From: Bradyrhizobium sp. DOA9
Lineage (GTDB): Bacteria > Pseudomonadota > Alphaproteobacteria > Rhizobiales > Xanthobacteraceae
NCBI RefSeq assembly: GCF_000617845.2
Contig: NZ_DF820425.1
Location: forward strand, 3,585,725-3,649,724
DNA length: 64,000 nt
Direction: 5' to 3'
Shown here: one piece after another, positions 17,348-26,515 of the stretch
How the letters are laid out: the number at the start of each line of letters is the position of its first letter
Numbering within the stretch: the first letter of the stretch is position 1
Translations under genes and position numbers: made by a program
Notes under the pieces: generated by a model
The model's database searches: none
The model's input: the letters and a program-made list of their open reading frames with translations, nothing else
Told to the model about the DNA's origin: nothing

Positions 17348-17357
17348 TTGCTTTCGA

Positions 17358-19640
17358 TCAGTTCTTGCGCGGGGCGGAGGCGTTGGCGTTGTCTTCCGCA
17401 TAATTCTGCGGGAAGGCGAGCGCGCTCGTCGACGACGAGGACGGCTTGCCGTCATTTGCCGTCGATTTGTTCGCAGCCTTGGCCGCATCATCCAGCAGCT
17501 TCTCGACCCGCACCAGGATATCGGCGCCGCGCTTGGTCAGCACCGGCGGCGGACCGGGCTTGGTCTCCAGCACCTTCGGCGCCGCATTGGCCTGCGCGTT
17601 GCTGACATGCTGCGGCGGCAGCTTCTGGCCCATGCCGATGCCGGGGATCTCCCGGACCTCGACGCCCTGATGCGCGGCGAGCATGATGTCGTGCCAAGTC
17701 TGAGCCGGCAGCGAGCCGCCGGTCATGCGGTTGGTCGGAGAATAGTCGTCGTTGCCGTACCAGACCGCGCAAGTGAAATTGCCGGTGTAGCCGACGAACC
17801 AGGCGTCGCGATACGCATTGGTCGTGCCGGTCTTGCCCGCGGTCGGAATGCCGTCCAGCGCTGCGCGCCGCGCGGTGCCTTCGCTGACGACGTGGCTCAT
17901 CATGCCGGCCATGTCGGCGGCGATGTTCGGCGGAATTGCCTGCTTCGGCTTCGGCCCGTCGCGGTCCCAGCGCCAGACCAGGTCGCCGGCGCCGGTGCGC
18001 ACCTCCAGCACCGCGTGCGGCGTCACCGCCTTGCCGCGGTTCGGGAAGGTCGCATAGGCCACCGCATGCTCGAGCACGGTGACTTCGTCCGAGCCGATCG
18101 GCAGCGAGGGCGTGTCGGGCAGCGGCGCCTTGAGGCCGAAGCGGCGGGCGACCTCGACGATCTTGGCGCGGCCGACCTTGGCCGGGTTCTGCGCCTTCGG
18201 CTCGTTCTTCCGGCCAATCTCGATCGACAGCTTCACCGGCACGACGTTGATCGAACGCGTGATCGCCTGCGTCAGCGTCACCGATCCGGAATAGGAATGG
18301 CCATAATTCTGCGGGCACCAATTGCCGATGCAGACCGGACCGTCGACCACGACCGAGTTGGGCGTGTAGCCGTTCAGCAGCGCCGTGGTGTAGACGTAAG
18401 GCTTGAACGAGGAGCCCGGCTGGCGGTAGGCGTCGGTGGCGCGGTTGAACTGGCTGGCGCCATAGTCGCGGCCGCCGACCATGGCGCGGATGCCGCCGTC
18501 GAGATCGGCGACGACGGTCGCCGCCTGCGTCGCGTGGTAGTCGCGACCGAACTGGCGCAGCTGGTTCTCGACCGCGTCTTCCGCCGCCTTCTGCACGTTG
18601 GTGTCGATGGCGGTGCGGACCACGAAGACGCGCTCGGTGTAGGACTTCGGGAAGGTGTCGACCAGCTTGCGCATCTCGTCGAAGGCGTAGTCGAGATAAT
18701 AGTTCGGCGAGGCCTCGTCGCGGCGGTCGACCGCGAAGGCCGGGTTGCGGCGGGCGCCGAACACCTGGCCCTCGGTCATGAAGCCGGCATCGACGAGGTT
18801 GTCGAGCACGACGTTGGCGCGGGCGCGGGCGGCCGGCAGGTTGATGTGCGGGGCGTATTTGGTCGGCGCCTTGAACAGGCCGGCGAGCATCGCCGCTTCC
18901 GCCAGCGTCACGTCGCGCGCGGACTTGTTGAAGTAGAAATGCGCCGCGCCGTCCACGCCGAAGGTGCCGCCGCCCATATAGGCGCGGTCGAGATAGAGCT
19001 TGAGGATCTCGTTCTTGGTCAGGCGCCATTCCAGCCAGATCGCGAGGAAGGCTTCGTTGACCTTGCGCTCGATGGTGCGCTCGTTGCTCAGGAACAGGTT
19101 CTTGGCAAGCTGCTGGGTGATCGAGGAGCCGCCCTGGCGCACGCCGCCGGCCTGCGCGTTGGTGACGAGCGCACGCGCGGTGCCGGCGATGTCGATGCCG
19201 AAATGCTCGTAGAAGCGGCGGTCCTCGGTCGCCAGCGTCGCCTTGATCAGCACGTCCGGAAAGTCTTCCAGCGGGATGGAGTCGTTGTGCTTGATGCCTC
19301 GGCTGCCGATCGGGTTGCCGTAGCGATCGAGGAAGCTCACCGCGAGGTCGGACTTCTTCAGCCAGTCCTCGTCCGCGGTCTCGCGGAAGGCGGGAATGGC
19401 GAGGGCGAGCATCACGACGAGGCCACCAAGCCCGAGGGTCGCGGCCTCCGACAGCGGCTCGATGAACACCCAGCGCTTCCACCGCCCGACATAGAAGCGG
19501 TCCATGAAGGTCGAGTAGCGCTCGTAGAGCTCGCGAATGCCCTTGGCCGAGGAGAACAGCGAGGAGTCGATGCGCGCATCGAGATCCAGGAAGAAATTCC
19601 GGACCTTCTGCTTCCAATGCGGTGGTATGATCTGGCGCAC
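17358..19640 (-). CDS. Penicillin-binding protein 1A family, bifunctional transglycosylase/transpeptidase
   Basis: A 760-residue class A PBP that polymerises and cross-links peptidoglycan in the periplasm. One TM helix at about 66-85 is preceded by an unusually long cytoplasmic stretch of some 60 residues. The glycosyltransferase domain has Glu139 in ATEDRRFYEHFG and GGSSITQQLAKN at 170-181. The transpeptidase domain has the active Ser410 (SSFK, 410-413), SIN at 463-465 and KTGT at 603-606. All motifs are intact. The C-terminal tail after about 650 is Pro/Lys/Ala-rich. It is followed by the DUF1214/DUF1254 pair in the same operon. Confidence 0.93.
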   Translation of the reverse strand: MRQIIPPHWKQKVRNFFLDLDARIDSSLFSSAKGIRELYERYSTFMDRFYVGRWKRWVFIEPLSEAATLGLGGLVVMLALAIPAFRETADEDWLKKSDLAVSFLDRYGNPIGSRGIKHNDSIPLEDFPDVLIKATLATEDRRFYEHFGIDIAGTARALVTNAQAGGVRQGGSSITQQLAKNLFLSNERTIERKVNEAFLAIWLEWRLTKNEILKLYLDRAYMGGGTFGVDGAAHFYFNKSARDVTLAEAAMLAGLFKAPTKYAPHINLPAARARANVVLDNLVDAGFMTEGQVFGARRNPAFAVDRRDEASPNYYLDYAFDEMRKLVDTFPKSYTERVFVVRTAIDTNVQKAAEDAVENQLRQFGRDYHATQAATVVADLDGGIRAMVGGRDYGASQFNRATDAYRQPGSSFKPYVYTTALLNGYTPNSVVVDGPVCIGNWCPQNYGHSYSGSVTLTQAITRSINVVPVKLSIEIGRKNEPKAQNPAKVGRAKIVEVARRFGLKAPLPDTPSLPIGSDEVTVLEHAVAYATFPNRGKAVTPHAVLEVRTGAGDLVWRWDRDGPKPKQAIPPNIAADMAGMMSHVVSEGTARRAALDGIPTAGKTGTTNAYRDAWFVGYTGNFTCAVWYGNDDYSPTNRMTGGSLPAQTWHDIMLAAHQGVEVREIPGIGMGQKLPPQHVSNAQANAAPKVLETKPGPPPVLTKRGADILVRVEKLLDDAAKAANKSTANDGKPSSSSTSALAFPQNYAEDNANASAPRKN

Positions 19641-19933
19641 CTAGAACCCTTGCGGCTTGCTTCGAAAGCGTTCAAGCACCCGGCCGGGGCGGCATCGAGA
19701 CGTCTTGCGGGAATGTTGCGGCAAACCCAAGGCGCCCGGCCAGCATCCGAGGGACTTGCTGTTCCTTCTAGCCGAGCGGGCCCTATAAACCAATGGCCAC
19801 GCTCGGGATTTTGAACAACAGGCCTAATTGACCCCGGTTCATTACGGGCCTCAACGGGGCCTCGCTTGCACCCCTGCCGCCGCCCGCCCTAGATGGCGTT
19901 GCCGTAGCTCTTTTCGAACTGTTGTAGAGGCGC

Positions 19934-20449
19934 ATGACCGCAGCTCCCAAACGACCTCAAGGCCAGGAAGGATTCTTCTGGAAAACCAAGACGTTGGAAC
20001 AGATGTCGGGGGCCGAATGGGAAAGCCTGTGCGACGGCTGCGGCCGCTGCTGCCTGAACAAGCTCGAGGACGAGGACACCGGGCAGATCTACTTCACCCA
20101 TATCGGCTGCAAGCTGCTCGATGGTGCCAGCTGCGCCTGCAAGGACTATCCGAATCGGTCCGACAAGGTTCCGGACTGCGTCCGCCTGACCCCGACCAAT
20201 GTCCGCACCCTGAACTGGCTGCCGCCGAGCTGCGGCTACAAGCTCGTCGCCGAAGGGCGCGACCTCTTTTGGTGGCATCCGCTGGTGTCGGGCGACCCCA
20301 ACACCGTGCATGACGCCGGCGTCTCGGTGCGCGGCCGCGTCGAGGGCAGCGAGGAGGAGGTCCCGGACGAGGAGCTTGAGCACCACATCGTGCAATGGCC
20401 GGCGCAACTGCCGAAACGGGCACGCCTGAAGCGCCGCCCGAAGGACTGA
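19934..20449 (+). CDS. YcgN-family (UPF0260) cysteine-cluster protein
   Basis: A 171-residue cytosolic protein with the family's Cys pattern: CDGCGRCC near residues 33-40, then C at about 59, CACKDY and further single Cys residues, resembling a zinc or Fe-S binding YkgJ/YcgN cluster. The role of the family is unknown. It is divergent from PBP1A across a 293-base gap that shows no gene and no certain promoter. ATG 19934 begins the conserved region. Confidence 0.85.
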   Translation: MTAAPKRPQGQEGFFWKTKTLEQMSGAEWESLCDGCGRCCLNKLEDEDTGQIYFTHIGCKLLDGASCACKDYPNRSDKVPDCVRLTPTNVRTLNWLPPSCGYKLVAEGRDLFWWHPLVSGDPNTVHDAGVSVRGRVEGSEEEVPDEELEHHIVQWPAQLPKRARLKRRPKD

Positions 20450-20463
20450 TCCGCCGCTGCGCC

Positions 20464-20488
20464 GAGGTCACGTCTTCGGGATGACCTC
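20464..20488 (+). terminator. Hairpin after the YcgN-type gene
   Basis: GAGGTCA and TGACCTC pair across an 11-base loop, 14 bases after the stop. There is no U-run; the site could also be an operator for the following exporter gene. Confidence 0.35.
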
Positions 20489-20604
20489 AGGGCGGGATGC
20501 ACCCATGCGCCACGGTGCCTGCCCGGGAAGAAATTTCCTCTCTACATTGTCTGCATAGAACGAATCCTTCGCGGCGTTGCGCCGCTACACGACGTCCGAT
20601 CGAG

Positions 20605-22188
20605 ATGAACAAGTTCGACCGGCAGAGCGATTCTGCCGACATCCAGGCCTTGCCCGACGATATTGCCGAAGAGCTGTCCCGCCTGCCGAGCGAGGTCATC
20701 AGCGTCGACGACGCGCCCTCGATCGCCCCGCCGGTGCCGCTGAGCTCCGACGAGGTCCGCACCATCGTCGTCAGCCTGATGCTGACGATGTTCCTGGCCG
20801 CGCTCGACCAGACCATCGTGGCGACGGCGCTGCCGACCATCGGGCGCCAGTTCCAGGACGTCTCCAATCTTTCCTGGGTCATCACCGCCTATCTGCTCGC
20901 CTCGACTGCGGTCGCGCCGGTGTTCGGCACGCTCAGCGACATCTACGGCCGCCGTGTCATGATCATCATCTCGCTCAGCCTGTTCGTTGCGGGCTCGGTG
21001 CTGTGCGCGATCGCGCCGAACATGCCGATGCTGATCCTGGCACGCGGGCTTCAGGGCCTCGGCGGCGGCGGCATCATGCCGGTGGTGCAGACCGTGATCT
21101 CCGACGTGGTGAGCCCGCGCGAACGCGGGCAGTATCAGGCCTATTTCTCCAGTGTCTGGATGGTCGGCGGCATCCTCGGCCCGGTCATTGGCGGCGTGTT
21201 CGCCGAGCATCTGCACTGGTCGATGATCTTCTGGATCAACCTGCCGCTCACGGCTGCGGCGCTCGCGCTCCTGCTGCCGAAGATGAGCAAGATCCCGGTG
21301 TTCCACCGCAAGCGCAAGGTCGACTGGCTCGGCGGCGTTCTGCTGATGGCCTCTGCGGTCGTCTTCATGCTGGTGCTGACCTGGGGCGGCACGCGCTATA
21401 CATGGCTGTCGCCGACCGTGCTGGCGATGGTTGGTGGCGCAGTTGCACTCGCCGTGACCTTCGTCTGGCACGCCCGGCGCGCCGACGAGCCGTTCCTGCC
21501 GCTGCCGCTGCTCGGCGGCAGCGTGGTGCCGTTCGGGCTGATGGCAGGCGGTTGCGCGCTGGGCGCGATCACGGGCCTGACGGTCCAGCTGCCACTCTAT
21601 TACGAGTCCGTCTATCATCTCACGGCCAGCGAGGCAGGGCTTGCGCTGATTCCGCTCGCGGCAATTTCGACCGTCGGCGCGGCCGTCGCCGGCCGCACCA
21701 TGGCGCGTGCCAAGCACTACAAGCGCGTCGCCATCGTGGGCACGTCCTGGGCCGCACTGTGCGGCCTCGGCCTCACGGTCACCACTTTGCCGCTGTGGGC
21801 CCTGCTGACGCTAATGGCCGCGTTCGCGCTTGGTCTCGGCACGACCTTCCCGGTCTGCGTGGTCTCGATCCAGAATTCGGTCGCGCGGCCGCAGGTCGGC
21901 ACCATCACCGGCGCGTTGAACTTCTTCCGCTCGCTGATGTCCTCGTTCACGGTCGCGGCCTTCGCCGCGATCCTGCTCATCGCGCTCGGCACCGACATCC
22001 CGCTCGCCAGTGAGCATCACGCCGCGGGCGCCGTCGCGATTCCCGCTGAGGACATGCGGCATGCGTTCCGCTACGTGTTCGGCGCCGCCACGTCGCTGAT
22101 GACGACAGCTGCGTTGTGCCTGATTGCGATGGAGGAGCGGCCGCTGGCCGGCCCCTCGGCCAAGCAACCCGTCGAGATGGCCGAGTAA
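20605..22188 (+). CDS. DHA2-family MFS drug exporter (14 TM)
   Basis: A 527-residue protein from ATG 20605. An N-terminal cytosolic stretch of about 45 residues leads into 14 hydrophobic segments. The motif LDQTIVATALPTIGRQF, typical of DHA2 drug/proton antiporters (EmrB/MdtD type), is at the end of TM1, and a GxxxDxxGRR-type loop (GTLSDIYGRR) follows TM2. No HlyD partner or TetR regulator is adjacent. The gene ends 3 bases from the stop of the opposing histidine kinase. Confidence 0.88.
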   Translation: MNKFDRQSDSADIQALPDDIAEELSRLPSEVISVDDAPSIAPPVPLSSDEVRTIVVSLMLTMFLAALDQTIVATALPTIGRQFQDVSNLSWVITAYLLASTAVAPVFGTLSDIYGRRVMIIISLSLFVAGSVLCAIAPNMPMLILARGLQGLGGGGIMPVVQTVISDVVSPRERGQYQAYFSSVWMVGGILGPVIGGVFAEHLHWSMIFWINLPLTAAALALLLPKMSKIPVFHRKRKVDWLGGVLLMASAVVFMLVLTWGGTRYTWLSPTVLAMVGGAVALAVTFVWHARRADEPFLPLPLLGGSVVPFGLMAGGCALGAITGLTVQLPLYYESVYHLTASEAGLALIPLAAISTVGAAVAGRTMARAKHYKRVAIVGTSWAALCGLGLTVTTLPLWALLTLMAAFALGLGTTFPVCVVSIQNSVARPQVGTITGALNFFRSLMSSFTVAAFAAILLIALGTDIPLASEHHAAGAVAIPAEDMRHAFRYVFGAATSLMTTAALCLIAMEERPLAGPSAKQPVEMAE

Positions 22189-22191
22189 GGC

Positions 22192-24678
22192 TCAGCGGCC
22201 TGCATCCGGGAAGCTGCTCTTCCGCGGCAGCCGGATCGTGAACTCCGTGAACGTGCCGAGCTCGGTTGCGACGTCGATCGTGCCGCCGTGCTGCTTCACG
22301 ACGATGTCGTGGGTCATCGACAGCCCGAGACCGGTGCCTTCGCCGGCCGGCTTGGTGGTGAAGAACGGATTGAACATCTTCTCCTTCACATCGTCGGCAA
22401 TGCCGGTGCCGTTGTCGCGGATCGTGATCTCGACGTCGTCGCCGCGATCGCGCGTTGCGGCGATCACCGTCGGCTCGTAACCGTCGGCCTTGCGCCTGGT
22501 GACCGCGTGGAAGCCGTTCGAGATCAGGTTCAGCAGCACGCGGGTGATCTCCTGCGGAAACACTTCGGCGTGTCCGGCCGCGGGATCGAGCTCGCGCTTC
22601 AGCGTGACGTGGAATCCGGGCTTCTCGGCGCGTGCGCCGTGATAGGCGAGGTTGAGGCTCTCTTCGACCAGTGCGTTGATGTCGCTCAGTCCATGCTCGC
22701 CGCCGCCTTCGCGCGAATGCAGCAGCATGTTCTTGACGATGGAATCGGCCCGGCGGCCGTGCTGCACGATCTTGCCGAGATTGTCCTGCAGAAGCCCCGT
22801 CAGCTCGTCGACCTCGCTGCGGACATCCTCGGGGAGAGGGACCGGCGTGAGCACCTCGTTCAGCTCCTCGGTCAACTCGGCAGACAGCGAGGCAAAATTG
22901 TTGACGAAGTTGAGCGGGTTCTTGATCTCGTGCGCAATGCCGGCCGTGAGCTGGCCGAGCGAGGCCAGCTTCTCGGTCTGGATCAGGCGGTCCTGCGCGG
23001 CGCGGAGATCATCGAGCGATCGGGCGAGCTCGCGGGTGCGGGTCGCGACTTCGTTGAACAGGCGCGTGTTCTCGACCGCGATCACCGCCTGGTCGGCAAA
23101 GGTCTTGAGCAGGTTGACAGCCTTGTCAGGAAAATGACCGGGCTCGCGCCGCGTCACGGCGATGGTGCCGATCGCAACGCCGTCGCGCAGCATCGGCACC
23201 ACCAGGATGCTGCGATAACCGCGGGTTCGCGCCAGCTCCTTCATGGCCTCGGTGAGATCGGGCTCGTTCTGCATGTCGCTGCGGAAGGCAAACTCGCCGC
23301 TCACCGCCACCCGGCTGTGAATGCCGGACGACGACAATGGGGTCGGAAATGAGCTCAGCAGATCCGCGTTGCCGGCCTCATTGTCGGTCGTGAAGGCGGC
23401 CAGGTGCAGCATGCCGTCGACAACGCGGGTGACGGTGGAGGAGTGCGCTCCGATCAGTGCCTTGGCGCTGTCGGAAATGGCCTGAAACACCGGCGTGACA
23501 TCGGACGGTGAAGCTGCGATCACCTTGAGAATGTCGGCGGTCGCAGTCTGACGTTCCAGTGCTTCCCTGGTCGCGTTGAACAGGCCGACATTCTTGATCG
23601 CGATCACGGCCTGGTCGGCGAAAGTCTGCAGCAGCCGCACATGGTGGTCGGCGAAGTTGCCGGTCGCGCGGCGCGTCGTGATGATGATGCCGATGGCCTC
23701 GCCCTCGCTCATCAGCGGCGCGAACAGCATGCTCCGATAGCCGCGGGCCCGCGCGATGTCGCGCGCGGCCGGCTCGAGCTCGGTGTCGGGCAATTGCGCC
23801 GCGGCACCATTGGCCACGAGCCGGTAGGGCGGAAACTGCGCGAACGGCACCGGGAACGAAGCCTGGAGCACGCGGTCGCCCGTGGGATCCGTCGGCGTGA
23901 ATGCCGCAAGGTGCGCGGCGCCGTCGATATAACGCAGCACCGCGGTGGAGAAGCCGCCGATCAGCCGGTTGGCGTTGGTGGCGATGGCCGCGAACACCGG
24001 CTGCACGTCGGACGGGGAGGCCGCCATCACCTTCAGGATGTCGGCCGTCGCGGTCTGGCGTTCCAGCGCCTCTCTGGTCTCGTTGAACAGGCGTGCATTC
24101 TCGATGGCGATCACGGCCTGGTCGGCGAAGGTCCGCAGCAGCTCTACGAGGTCGGGCGCGAATGATCCCGGCTCGGCGCGCGTGACGCTGATCATGCCGA
24201 CCGGCGCGCCCCGGTTCATCAGCGGCATGAACAGCACGCTGCGGAAGCCGCGCAGCCGCGCCAGCTCCCGGTTCAGTGCCGGGACCTCGGCCGCCTCGCT
24301 GTCGGGAAACTGGATCGTCTGGCCGTCCCGCACGAGACCAAAAGTCGGGAAGTCCGCGATCTTGCGTGGGAACGACGCCTTGAGCCCTGCGTCCGCCTCC
24401 GGGCTGGTCGGCGTGAACGCCACGAGGTGAAGCTCGTCGCCGATGAACTGAAGCACGGTGGCGGAGAAGCCGCCGAGCAGGCGTTTCGAGCTGGCCGCGA
24501 CTGCCGTAAAGACTGGCCGCGCATCGGACGGCGAGGCCGCGATGGTACGCAGGATCTCGGCGCTGGCGCCCTGGCGATCCCGCGCCGTCGCAAGCTCGGC
24601 GCGCAGCTGCGCATTCTCGGCTGCGGCCGACCGCAATCGGCGCTCGAGTTCCTCGATTTCGTGCAATGCGGTGGTCAT
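22192..24678 (-). CDS. Soluble sensor histidine kinase with three tandem GAF domains
   Basis: An 828-residue protein without TM helices. A short coiled coil (5-40) is followed by three closely related GAF units (about 50-200, 225-375 and 395-550), each introduced by the same IL..IAASPSD..PVF linker, which points to internal duplication. A second coiled coil leads to the dimerisation region with His583 in AHEIKNPLNF and an ATPase domain (N-box near 717, DNGTG near 755, GTGLGLS near 780). ATG 24678 is used; GTG 24714 is an alternative. No response regulator is adjacent, so its partner is elsewhere. GAF domains suggest sensing of a small ligand, redox state or light. Confidence 0.88.
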   Translation of the reverse strand: MTTALHEIEELERRLRSAAAENAQLRAELATARDRQGASAEILRTIAASPSDARPVFTAVAASSKRLLGGFSATVLQFIGDELHLVAFTPTSPEADAGLKASFPRKIADFPTFGLVRDGQTIQFPDSEAAEVPALNRELARLRGFRSVLFMPLMNRGAPVGMISVTRAEPGSFAPDLVELLRTFADQAVIAIENARLFNETREALERQTATADILKVMAASPSDVQPVFAAIATNANRLIGGFSTAVLRYIDGAAHLAAFTPTDPTGDRVLQASFPVPFAQFPPYRLVANGAAAQLPDTELEPAARDIARARGYRSMLFAPLMSEGEAIGIIITTRRATGNFADHHVRLLQTFADQAVIAIKNVGLFNATREALERQTATADILKVIAASPSDVTPVFQAISDSAKALIGAHSSTVTRVVDGMLHLAAFTTDNEAGNADLLSSFPTPLSSSGIHSRVAVSGEFAFRSDMQNEPDLTEAMKELARTRGYRSILVVPMLRDGVAIGTIAVTRREPGHFPDKAVNLLKTFADQAVIAVENTRLFNEVATRTRELARSLDDLRAAQDRLIQTEKLASLGQLTAGIAHEIKNPLNFVNNFASLSAELTEELNEVLTPVPLPEDVRSEVDELTGLLQDNLGKIVQHGRRADSIVKNMLLHSREGGGEHGLSDINALVEESLNLAYHGARAEKPGFHVTLKRELDPAAGHAEVFPQEITRVLLNLISNGFHAVTRRKADGYEPTVIAATRDRGDDVEITIRDNGTGIADDVKEKMFNPFFTTKPAGEGTGLGLSMTHDIVVKQHGGTIDVATELGTFTEFTIRLPRKSSFPDAGR

Positions 24679-24773
24679 TCCTGATCCAGCTTGATGCCGC
24701 GGCGTGCGCGGCACCGGGCCGGATTATCACAACTTCTGCGGCCGGAGCCAGCCATGCTCCGCACCGATCCGCC

Positions 24774-26408
24774 TCACGTGCCGGGCCGCGACACTTCGGT
24801 CTCCTTGGCTGTGATGAACTCCAGCAGCACCGGCACGCCTTCCTTCGTCTTCTGGATGCCGCGCTTGATCGCGGGAACGATGTCCTCCGGCCGCGTCACC
24901 CGCTCGCCGTAGCCGCCGAAGGCGCGCGCCATCGCGGCGTAGTCGCCGGAGATGTCGGTCGAGCGATATTTTTCGGTCGAGATCGGCATCACCTTCAGCT
25001 CGATCGCCATCGAGAAATTGTTGAGCAGGATCGACATGATCGGGATGCGCTCGCGCACGGCGGTCTCGAAATCCATGCCGGTGAAGCCGATCGCGGCATC
25101 GCCCCAGACGTTGATGCAGAGCTTGTCGGGCTTTGCCAGCTTGGCGCCCATCGCAAGACCGAGGCCGTAGCCGAGCTGCGTGGTCTTGCCCCAGCCGAGA
25201 TAGGTGAGGGGCTCGACCGATCTCCAGAACGGCGAGAGCTGGTCGCGCGGGCTGCCGGCATCGTGGGTGATGATCGTATTCTCGATGTCCACGGTGTGCT
25301 GGAGATCCCACAGCACGCGATAGGGGCTGAGCGGCGCGTCATTGCTGGTCAGCTTCGGCATCCATTTCGCCAGCCATTCCTTGTGCGAGGCCGCGATCTC
25401 GGCCGCGACGGCCGATGCGTCGCGGTCCGTGGTGACCGTCTTGCCGATCTCCTCCAGCAGCGCGTCGAGCACGAGGCCGGCGTCGCCGACGAGGCCGATC
25501 TTCGCTTCCACATCCTTGTTGAGATGATTGGGATCGAGCGTCGAATGGATGATGGTCTTGCCTTTCGGCATCGCGATGCCGAAATTGGTCTCGGTGAAGG
25601 AGCAGCCGATGCCGAAGATGACGTCGGCCTCGGCCAGAAACTTCGGCACCGCGCGCGGCACTGCGAGGCCGCCTGAGCCGAGCGAGAGCGCATGCGTCTC
25701 CGGAAACGATGATTTGCCGCCCAAGCTGGTGGTAACCGGGATCGCCAGCCGCTCCGCGAGCCGTTTCAGCTGGGGCCAGGCCTGCGCGTAATGCACGCCC
25801 TGGCCGGCATAGATCACCGGCCGTTTTGCATTCACCAGCAGGCTCGCGGCTTCCCTGACGTGAACGGGGTCGGCGCCGTAGCGGGTGCGCAGCACCGGCG
25901 TGTAGTTCAGCGGCTCCGGCACCTCCTCGTTCCACATGTCGGAGGGGATCTCGACGATGACGGGCCCGCCGCGGCCGTTCTTCAGCCTGGTGAAGGCGCG
26001 GCGGAAGATGTTGGCGACTTCAGTCGCGAGGATGATCGGCTCGGAGGATTTCGCGAACGGCTTCATCGCTTCGCTGGAATTGAAGTTCGGCTCGATATGC
26101 GCCAGCCGGCGCTGATAGCCCATCGGCAGCACCAGCACGGGGACGGATTCGCCGAAGCATTGCGCGACGCCGCCCATGGCATTCTCCGCGCCCGGCCCGT
26201 GCTGCATGCAGAAGGCGCCGATGCTGCGCCCCGACGTCACCCGCGAGATCGCATCCGCCATGTGGATGCCGACGCGCTCCTGCCGCACCATCACGGGCCG
26301 GATCTCGGCCTTGGCCGCATGCTCGATCAGATGGTTGACCGGATAGCCGCAGAGGATCTCGATCCCCTCGCGCCTCATGATTTCCGCAATGGCGGTGCCG
26401 AGCTTCAT
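24774..26408 (-). CDS. Thiamine-diphosphate-dependent enzyme, acetolactate synthase/oxo-acid decarboxylase superfamily
   Basis: A 544-residue three-domain ThDP enzyme. The catalytic Glu is Glu44 (VRQERVG), and the cofactor/Mg site is the GDAAIGFTG...LLNN motif near residues 440-465. ATG 26408 has GGAGAGA upstream. The sequence is not ilvB-like in detail and no small regulatory subunit gene is present, so branched-chain amino acid synthesis is unlikely. Related enzymes include oxalyl-CoA decarboxylase, glyoxylate carboligase and benzoylformate decarboxylase; none can be chosen from sequence alone. It stands alone, with about 95-107 bases on each side and unrelated neighbours. Confidence 0.82.
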   Translation of the reverse strand: MKLGTAIAEIMRREGIEILCGYPVNHLIEHAAKAEIRPVMVRQERVGIHMADAISRVTSGRSIGAFCMQHGPGAENAMGGVAQCFGESVPVLVLPMGYQRRLAHIEPNFNSSEAMKPFAKSSEPIILATEVANIFRRAFTRLKNGRGGPVIVEIPSDMWNEEVPEPLNYTPVLRTRYGADPVHVREAASLLVNAKRPVIYAGQGVHYAQAWPQLKRLAERLAIPVTTSLGGKSSFPETHALSLGSGGLAVPRAVPKFLAEADVIFGIGCSFTETNFGIAMPKGKTIIHSTLDPNHLNKDVEAKIGLVGDAGLVLDALLEEIGKTVTTDRDASAVAAEIAASHKEWLAKWMPKLTSNDAPLSPYRVLWDLQHTVDIENTIITHDAGSPRDQLSPFWRSVEPLTYLGWGKTTQLGYGLGLAMGAKLAKPDKLCINVWGDAAIGFTGMDFETAVRERIPIMSILLNNFSMAIELKVMPISTEKYRSTDISGDYAAMARAFGGYGERVTRPEDIVPAIKRGIQKTKEGVPVLLEFITAKETEVSRPGT

Positions 26409-26515
26409 GGCGTCTCTCTCCTCAGGCAAAGCCGGTTGATCCAGCTTGTTGGGAAGAGAGGATCAGGAATTTCCGGAAGCGTAAAGCGGACGCGGCGAGC
26501 GTGGCGGTAGGCCAG

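Noticed and set aside
17205..19814. An 869-codon open frame on the plus strand
   Set aside because: It is antisense to PBP1A, whose catalytic motifs are all intact, and its composition is Arg/Asp/Gly-rich without any recognisable fold.
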